DNA of 64,000 bases from Aquimarina pacifica (lineage in GTDB: Bacteria; Bacteroidota; Bacteroidia; Flavobacteriales; Flavobacteriaceae), in the NCBI RefSeq assembly GCF_000520955.1, contig NZ_JACC01000021.1, forward strand, positions 1-64,000. Reading direction: 5' to 3'. Within the stretch, counting starts at the first letter, position 1. Each line of letters starts with the position of its first letter. This document shows positions 58,676 to 64,000 of this stretch, one piece after another. Under the pieces are notes generated by a model. That model saw nothing but the letters and a program-made list of their open reading frames with translations, did no database searches and was not told where the DNA came from. A program made the position numbers and the translations under genes.

Positions 58676-59857
58676 ATGAAGTACCAAGCTAATGAAAAAG
58701 GATATTATGGTGATTTCGGAGGAGCCTATATTCCTGAAATGCTCTACCCTAATGTAGAAGAGCTAAGAACTACATATTTAGACATTATGAATGAACCTTC
58801 TTTTAAAGAAGAGTTTAATCAGTTACTCAAAGATTATGTGGGGCGTCCCTCACCATTATATTATGCCAAACGACTTTCAGAAAAGCATAACACGAAGGTG
58901 TATCTAAAAAGAGAAGACCTCAACCATACAGGAGCGCATAAAGTCAATAATACAATCGGACAAATTCTTGTAGCCAAAAAATTAGGTAAAAATAGAATTA
59001 TTGCAGAAACAGGAGCGGGACAGCATGGGGTTGCCACAGCCACCGTATGCGCATTAATGGGGATAGAATGTATTGTGTATATGGGAGAAATTGACATCAA
59101 AAGACAAGCTCCTAATGTGGCTCGTATGAAAATGCTTGGTGCAGAGGTAAGACCTGCCAAATCAGGCAGTAAAACTCTTAAAGATGCTACTAATGAAGCC
59201 ATTAGAGATTGGATAAATAATCCCGTAGACACGCACTACATTATTGGCTCTGCCATCGGCCCACACCCTTATCCAGACATGGTTACCCGTTTTCAGTCTA
59301 TTATTTCAGAAGAAATAAAATGGCAACTTAAAGAAAAAGAAGGGAGAGAAAACCCCGATTATGTAGTCGCATGTATAGGTGGCGGTAGTAATGCTGCAGG
59401 AACATATTACCATTTTTTAGATGAACCTGATGTTGGTATTATCGCTGTAGAAGCTGCAGGTAAAGGTGTAAACTCAGGAGAGAGTGCTGCTACTTCACAA
59501 TTGGGTAAAGAGGGAATTATACATGGTTGCAGAACGCTATTAATGCAAACTCCTGATGGCCAGATAACAGAACCTTACTCTATTTCGGCAGGTTTAGATT
59601 ATCCTGGTGTAGGTCCACTACATTCTCATTTATATAAAACAGGGCGAGGAGAATTTTATTCGGTTACAGATGATGATGCCATGACAGCAGGCTTAGAGTT
59701 ATCACAATTAGAAGGTATTATTCCTGCAATCGAAACCTCACATGCATTGGCTATTTTTAATGATAAAAAATTTAAGGCTGATGATATAGTGGTTATAAGT
59801 CTATCTGGTCGTGGTGACAAAGATTTGAACACATATATTGATTATTTTAAATTATAA
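58676..59857 (+). CDS. trpB: Tryptophan synthase beta subunit
   Basis: Joins indole and serine to tryptophan with pyridoxal phosphate. The 393-residue enzyme has the PLP lysine Lys89 in LNHTGAHKVNN, the AETGAGQHGVATA loop that activates the alpha subunit, the phosphate loop CIGGGSNAAGTYY, and SLSGRGDKDL near the end. Length and motifs are of the TrpB1 (operon) type. Confidence 0.96.
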   Translation: MKYQANEKGYYGDFGGAYIPEMLYPNVEELRTTYLDIMNEPSFKEEFNQLLKDYVGRPSPLYYAKRLSEKHNTKVYLKREDLNHTGAHKVNNTIGQILVAKKLGKNRIIAETGAGQHGVATATVCALMGIECIVYMGEIDIKRQAPNVARMKMLGAEVRPAKSGSKTLKDATNEAIRDWINNPVDTHYIIGSAIGPHPYPDMVTRFQSIISEEIKWQLKEKEGRENPDYVVACIGGGSNAAGTYYHFLDEPDVGIIAVEAAGKGVNSGESAATSQLGKEGIIHGCRTLLMQTPDGQITEPYSISAGLDYPGVGPLHSHLYKTGRGEFYSVTDDDAMTAGLELSQLEGIIPAIETSHALAIFNDKKFKADDIVVISLSGRGDKDLNTYIDYFKL

Positions 59858-59976
59858 TACCGAATATCTTTGAATACCACATTTCTCATTTATGCGCGAG
59901 TTAGAATATAATTGAATTACGAAATAGAATCTAAAGATTTTCGCTTTTGCGAAAACAAAAAATATAGTGTATACTA

Positions 59977-60738
59977 ATGAATAGAATAAATCAAAAACTA
60001 GAAGAAGACAAAAAATTATTGTCGATATATTTTACTGCTGGCTACCCATCACTAAACGATACTGCACAAGTAATTGAAGACCTCGAAAAAAGCGGTGTTG
60101 ATATGATCGAAATCGGATTGCCCTTTAGTGATCCTCTTGCAGATGGACCAACAATACAGGAAAGTTCTACCGCTGCCCTTAAAAACGGAATGACAACAAA
60201 TGTACTATTCGAACAGCTTAAAGATATACGCAAGTCTGTTCATATCCCTTTAATCATTATGGGGTACTTTAACCCTATGATGCAATACGGTGTAGAAGCT
60301 TTTTGTGCAAAATGTCAAGAAATTGGTATTGATGGATTGATTATCCCTGATCTGCCTGTAGCAGAGTATCACGAGCATTACCAAGAGACATTCGAAAAAT
60401 ATGGGTTAATCAATGTTTTCTTGATCACACCACAGACTTCTGACGAACGAATTCGTTTCATTGATAGCGTATCTAATGGTTTTATCTACATGGTAAGTTC
60501 TGCAAGTACTACTGGAGCTCAAAGTGAATTTGGTGATACTCAAAAGCAATACTTTGATCGCATTGATGCATTACAGCTTAAAAACCCACAAATTGTCGGT
60601 TTTGGAATTAGTAATAATGAAACTTTTAGACAAGCTACTCAAACAGCAAAAGGTGCCATTATAGGCTCAGCATTCATAAAGCATTTGACTAATAAAGGTG
60701 TAGATACAATTGATTCTTTTATAAAAGAGATTCGATAA
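59977..60738 (+). CDS. trpA: Tryptophan synthase alpha subunit
   Basis: Cleaves indole-3-glycerol phosphate to indole, which channels to TrpB. A 253-residue TIM barrel with the catalytic Glu45 and Asp56 in IEIGLPFSDPLADGP, GLIIPDLPVAEY, FLITPQTSDERI, VSSASTTGAQ and GFGISNNETF. It is the last gene of the operon, 119 bp after trpB, and is followed by a long perfect hairpin. Confidence 0.95.
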   Translation: MNRINQKLEEDKKLLSIYFTAGYPSLNDTAQVIEDLEKSGVDMIEIGLPFSDPLADGPTIQESSTAALKNGMTTNVLFEQLKDIRKSVHIPLIIMGYFNPMMQYGVEAFCAKCQEIGIDGLIIPDLPVAEYHEHYQETFEKYGLINVFLITPQTSDERIRFIDSVSNGFIYMVSSASTTGAQSEFGDTQKQYFDRIDALQLKNPQIVGFGISNNETFRQATQTAKGAIIGSAFIKHLTNKGVDTIDSFIKEIR

Positions 60739-60746
60739 TAAATGCA

Positions 60747-60798
60747 TTTTTCTGTTCATAAAGATTACTAATACTAGTAATCTTTATGAACAGAAAAA
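60747..60798. terminator. Perfect 24-bp-arm bidirectional terminator between trpA and a lipoprotein gene
   Basis: The arms are exact complements; the left begins TTTTTCTGTTCATAAAGATT and the right ends with ATGAACAGAAAAA, around a 4-nt loop (ATAC). T5 runs exist on both strands. It separates convergent genes. Confidence 0.85.
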
Positions 60799-60858
60799 TA
60801 TTCAAAAACAACCTGCAGCTGGTCTCAAATTTAACTGTATGTTGGTTATACTATAATA

Positions 60859-61725
60859 TTAAAAAAAACGTGTATACGCGCTAAATGATCCTCTTCCAAT
60901 TTGAGTTCTTCGTACTTGCCGTTCTGTGTATTCTGAAGAATAATATGTTGCCCACCAAAGACCGTCAGAGAAATCGTTCTGATATTGCAGATGCCATGAC
61001 CAATTAGTAAAAGGCCAGAAACCAGAACTTTTCCAGGCATAGAACTGCACTCTTACTACTCCAAAAGATTCATTTGTACAGGTATATATATCATCAACTT
61101 CTCTCCATGCTCCGTTATAATATGAATTTCGAACTAGAGAAATTAAAGGGCCATTATCGCAAAACTTGATATCAGTGGCTGTTGATAGTGGTGTTCCGTC
61201 ACAACAACAATCATTACATTTTGTAGCTGCAATAACATCAGACACTCTATCATTAATATACTCCTGCTGATTAAAATCAAGTATTTCAATTGGTTCTTGA
61301 TTATACCGAATAGCTCTTCGCGATACCTCTAATGCAAATCCCTTGGCTGTTTTAGCAATACGTTCAGGTACTTCTAGATCATTATCTGTTATTGAGACAA
61401 ATACATCAAAGGGAGTTTGATCTTTCTTAAGATTACTTTTTTCATTGTTCTTTTCTGCGGCTCCATATAATTTCTCTAGAATGATCATATCATCCTTGTC
61501 TCCCACTGATATAAAACGATATTCATGACCATTTTTCTGAACAAGAGCTACTTCTTTCGACTCTTCATTGACCTCTGTAGCGAATATTGCATCTTCTGTT
61601 GGTTCTTCATTAGTTATCCCGATTTCCTGAACTTCTTGTAATTCATTTTCTTTATTTTCACAAGAAGATAATAGTAACGAAAGTACAATGACGATCAATA
61701 CCATATATAAAATTGAATTTCTCAT
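60859..61725 (-). CDS. Lipoprotein of unknown function, paralogue A
   Basis: I cannot assign a family. The 288-residue protein has a lipobox LLLSSC and a Glu-rich tether, then a domain with FDVFVSITDNDLEVPERIAKTAKG, a Cys cluster CNDCCCDG, and a highly aromatic C-terminal part (WKSSGFWPFTNWSWHLQYQ, then YYSSEYTERQVRRT, ending SFSAYTRFF). The aromatic C-terminus could be a small beta-sandwich for binding. It is the sister of the upstream gene at 62003-62884: same order and length, and many identical stretches. The upstream region is shared too. Confidence 0.7.
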   Translation of the reverse strand: MRNSILYMVLIVIVLSLLLSSCENKENELQEVQEIGITNEEPTEDAIFATEVNEESKEVALVQKNGHEYRFISVGDKDDMIILEKLYGAAEKNNEKSNLKKDQTPFDVFVSITDNDLEVPERIAKTAKGFALEVSRRAIRYNQEPIEILDFNQQEYINDRVSDVIAATKCNDCCCDGTPLSTATDIKFCDNGPLISLVRNSYYNGAWREVDDIYTCTNESFGVVRVQFYAWKSSGFWPFTNWSWHLQYQNDFSDGLWWATYYSSEYTERQVRRTQIGRGSFSAYTRFF

Positions 61726-62002
61726 AATTTTTAAATTTTAAAAAAAGTATTTTTAATAAGAATTGGGTTTTCCGGAACTATCTTTATATGATAAATCTAT
61801 TAGAAATAGTGTCACCAATCAAGATGTAAAAAACGGTTTATAACAAGGTATACCTCCTTATAAAAAAGGTTATTTTCCGAAATATAAGTATGGAATAACC
61901 TCAATAATTAGGTGTTAAGTTTAAAAAAATAAAAAAACCCACGATATTTCTAATGAACTATCGCGGGCCGCTTACTTATTGATAATATATTTATATCAGC
62001 TA
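61726..62002 (-). promoter_or_regulatory. Leader of paralogue A, shared with paralogue B, plus a terminator at 61938-61967
   Basis: Compared with the 62885-63085 region, several blocks recur in the same order on the minus strand: CCATACT, AGGAGGTATA, CATCTTGATT and TTCCGGAAA-type sequence. The interval also holds the terminator of paralogue B: CCCGCGATA/TATCGTGGG followed by T7 on the minus strand. No frame is conserved in the shared blocks, so they are regulatory or untranslated. Confidence 0.55.
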
Positions 62003-62884
62003 CTAGAAGAACCTTGTATATGCTCTAAAAGATCCACTACTGGTTGGTCGTGTTCTACGTACTTCTCTCTCTGTATACTCAGAAGAGTAATAATATGCAT
62101 ACCAGATACCGTTGGTAAAATCTACCTGATATTGTAAGTGCCATGACCAAGAGTTAAAAGGCCAGATACCACTACTTTTCCAGGCGTAAAATTGCACTCT
62201 TGTTAAGCCGCATACAACATTTGTCCAAGTATATACGTCATCGCGTTCTCTCCAGCTTCCGCCATAATATGAGTTACGAGTATTTGAATACCAAAGACCA
62301 TTATCACAAAATCTAATATCTGTAGGTGTAGAAGTAACAGGTACTCCACCACAATACGTATTTCTAAACCCAGTATAGCCTACATCATAACATGCTTTTT
62401 GCACTATACTTTCTTGATAATTAGGATCCAAAATCTGAACCGATTTTTCAGCTAACTGAATTTCTCTTCCAGAATCTTCTAATGCCGTTCCTTTTGCAGT
62501 TTTAGCAATACGATCAGGAACAGGAAGCCCACTATCTGTAATTGATACAAAAAGATCAAATGGTGTCAGACCTTCTTCAAGGCTGCTCTTATCATTGTTT
62601 ATTTCTGCATCCCCATATAGTTTCTCTAAAATAACCATATCATCATTTTCCCCTATAGAAACGAACTGATACTCATGACCATTTTTCTGAATTAATGCAA
62701 CTTGCTCTGATACCTCACTTACTTCTGTTGGAAAAATGGCACCTTCTGTTGGAGCTTCATTTACTTCTTCAAGCTCCTGTACTTCTTGTACTTCTTTTAG
62801 CTCTTCTTCCTTATCCTCACAAGAAAATAACAATAAAGAAAATACAGTAATTATAGATAATGTTTTAAAAATTGAATGTTTCAT
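62003..62884 (-). CDS. Lipoprotein of unknown function, paralogue B
   Basis: A 293-residue relative of paralogue A. The lipobox reads SLLLFSC, then a Glu-Val-rich tether with QEVQELEEVNEAPTEGAIF. The middle domain has TPFDLFVSITDSGLPVPDRIAKTAKG. The C-terminal part is WKSSGIWPFNSWSWHLQYQ and TEREVRRTRPTSSGSF. The Cys cluster of paralogue A is replaced by CYDVGYTGFRNTYCGG, so that loop is variable. Being outer-membrane or periplasmic lipoproteins, they may be surface-exposed, but no enzymatic or binding motif is recognisable. It has its own terminator. Confidence 0.7.
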   Translation of the reverse strand: MKHSIFKTLSIITVFSLLLFSCEDKEEELKEVQEVQELEEVNEAPTEGAIFPTEVSEVSEQVALIQKNGHEYQFVSIGENDDMVILEKLYGDAEINNDKSSLEEGLTPFDLFVSITDSGLPVPDRIAKTAKGTALEDSGREIQLAEKSVQILDPNYQESIVQKACYDVGYTGFRNTYCGGVPVTSTPTDIRFCDNGLWYSNTRNSYYGGSWRERDDVYTWTNVVCGLTRVQFYAWKSSGIWPFNSWSWHLQYQVDFTNGIWYAYYYSSEYTEREVRRTRPTSSGSFRAYTRFF

Positions 62885-63118
62885 AATTTGATAGTTTTAA
62901 AAAGTTTTAAAAGTGTTTAATTAAAGAATTAGGTTTCCGGAATTACCTGTTTGAAGAGCAAATCTATAAGTATTAGCGAAGACAATCAAGATGCAAACAA
63001 CTGTTTATCAGTAGTTATACCTCCTATTACACAGGGGTTTTTTCCCGAGTATTGAGTATGGGATTACCTTAACTCTATCAAGTAACACCTAAAAAACATG
63101 ACTATATTGAGATAAGGT
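62885..63118 (-). promoter_or_regulatory. Leader of paralogue B
   Basis: Carries the same blocks as the leader of paralogue A: TTCCGGAA near 62934-62941 (plus), ATCAAGATG near 62984, ATACCTCCT near 63017, and GTATGGGATTACCT near 63055. Read on the minus strand the AGGAGGTATA block gives a perfect Shine-Dalgarno sequence without a following start codon in one of the two copies. Function unknown. Confidence 0.5.
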
Positions 63119-63772
63119 TTAGAAAAAGTCTCTATACTGTAGTACTCTAAAATCAAAAGTATTGAACTCAGGGTTTTTATCCTTTAAGGATTTATATGCA
63201 GACATGCTTCCGATTGCACGGTTTGCAGCTCCCGAAGGTGCTGTAAGGGATACGGTTCTAACAGTTCTTCCTTCAATCTTGAACTGATGTATTCTTGGCA
63301 CTTTATCAGACACAACTTCTAATCCCAAACCATACGCCTTAATATGTTTTCTAAAGAAGTATTCTGGACCATTTTTACTATTACCACCAGTAAATAATAA
63401 GGTATTTATGTTAGGGTATTGTTTCAAAAATGATATAACATCTCTCAACATTATATGTTGCATTCCTAGGTCAGAGGCATCAATTTTTTCTCTTTGACAA
63501 CTATGTACAATATCACAAACCCCTATTCCCCTCGAAGCTAAAAACTCTTTGCGTTGATTTACAGCTTCCTTTGTGGTTTCAAACTTTAATTCTAAATCAA
63601 AAATCCTATCTAAAACTGGCCAAAGTAACCCATTAATACTACCATAACAAAAATTAACATCTCCATCTTTTAATACTCCTGTGGTAAATCTTGGTGGTGG
63701 TAATGTACCAACGATAAGTTTGGTGGCTCCTTTAGGAAAAAAAGGTTCATATGGATGTGTGTGAAGAAACAT
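63119..63772 (-). CDS. Uracil-DNA glycosylase-like superfamily protein
   Basis: A 217-residue cytosolic protein with the UDG superfamily outline. The N-terminus HPYEPFFPKGATKLIVGTLPPPRF contains the beta-strand and motif A position, followed by GDVNFCYGSINGLLWPVL, and near the C-terminus LTAPSGAANRAIG stands at the motif B (HPSP/SPS-like) place. The family includes uracil and mispair-specific glycosylases, but these residues deviate from the active types, so activity is uncertain. No neighbouring DNA-repair gene is seen. The last 228 bases of the window beyond it are AT-rich and without features. Confidence 0.7.
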   Translation of the reverse strand: MFLHTHPYEPFFPKGATKLIVGTLPPPRFTTGVLKDGDVNFCYGSINGLLWPVLDRIFDLELKFETTKEAVNQRKEFLASRGIGVCDIVHSCQREKIDASDLGMQHIMLRDVISFLKQYPNINTLLFTGGNSKNGPEYFFRKHIKAYGLGLEVVSDKVPRIHQFKIEGRTVRTVSLTAPSGAANRAIGSMSAYKSLKDKNPEFNTFDFRVLQYRDFF

Positions 63773-64000
63773 GAATTTATAACCTAAAGTTTATCTAATT
63801 ACAATAATAATACTAAAATAGAAAGATTTTGCCCACTATATATAAGATGCCGATTTCTTTTTATTTATGCTTTCAAACATACTATTTTCACTTCGAATTT
63901 GCATAAAAATTATGATACTGAATTTTGATCTACTATAATTTAGAAAAAATGAACATATTCTTAACTCAGTTTTTTTTGATGCAATTCTTTAATTAAGCAT

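Overview
The window is low in G+C and reads as a marine Bacteroidetes chromosome, most likely a Flavobacteriaceae member of the Aquimarina type. The evidence is a SusC/SusD polysaccharide locus, TonB receptors with carboxypeptidase-like N-terminal domains, relaxed lipoboxes, sigma-ABfr promoter elements (TAnnTTTG), a tmRNA whose tag ends in YALAA, a type IX secretion sorting-domain remnant, and algal-polysaccharide enzymes (two PL7 alginate lyases, two GH16 and one GH3). No phage, insertion sequence, CRISPR or plasmid gene was seen.

Layout. 0.35-5.1 kb: a DUF1684 protein, an MFS transporter, a 1.7-kb gene-poor stretch with four related, terminator-ended putative small RNAs on the minus strand, an Lrp/AsnC regulator and an orphan protein. 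5.3-18.2 kb: housekeeping and metabolism, namely fused isobutyryl-CoA mutase (icmF), a zincin metalloprotease, purU, a DUF4197 lipoprotein, a Lacal_2735-type mini-protein, an alpha/beta hydrolase, a BtuF-like protein, a 38-residue membrane peptide, pyrF and a saccharopine/alanine dehydrogenase-like enzyme. 18.3 kb: ssrA (tmRNA). 18.8-22.2 kb: a probable metal-responsive operon (DUF6660 protein, TonB receptor, Fur-family regulator, DUF3703), followed by a GAF histidine kinase.

23.9-45.9 kb is an algal-glycan region, all on the minus strand. It holds a decayed T9SS C-terminal domain, two near-identical PL7 alginate lyases with CBM-like modules and acidic linkers, and a laminarin-type PUL (susC, susD, PKD surface glycan-binding protein, PKD-GH16, GH3, GH16). 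Upstream is a sodium/solute symporter gene that abuts a kinase-less propeller/Y_Y_Y/LuxR regulator. In the inferred scheme GH16 enzymes cut beta-1,3-glucan at the surface, SusCD imports oligosaccharides, GH3 trims them to glucose, and the symporter and regulator handle uptake and sensing.

46-53 kb: fused cytochrome c biogenesis protein CcsBA, two overlapping rhodaneses, two thioredoxin-fold proteins, and a MarR-YceI pair behind a palindrome that overlaps the promoter. 53-60.7 kb: a complete trp operon (trpE-G-D-hypothetical-C-F-B-A) behind a leader peptide with three consecutive Trp codons and an attenuator hairpin. 60.8-63.8 kb: two paralogous lipoproteins of unknown function sharing a conserved upstream region, and a uracil-DNA glycosylase-like protein.

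The least explained elements are the four-copy small-RNA family, the lipoprotein pair with its shared leader, the unknown gene inside the trp operon, the spaced GTTGTAGT sites between susC and its regulator, and several precise inverted repeats near promoters. All calls come from reading the sequence; no database search was run.
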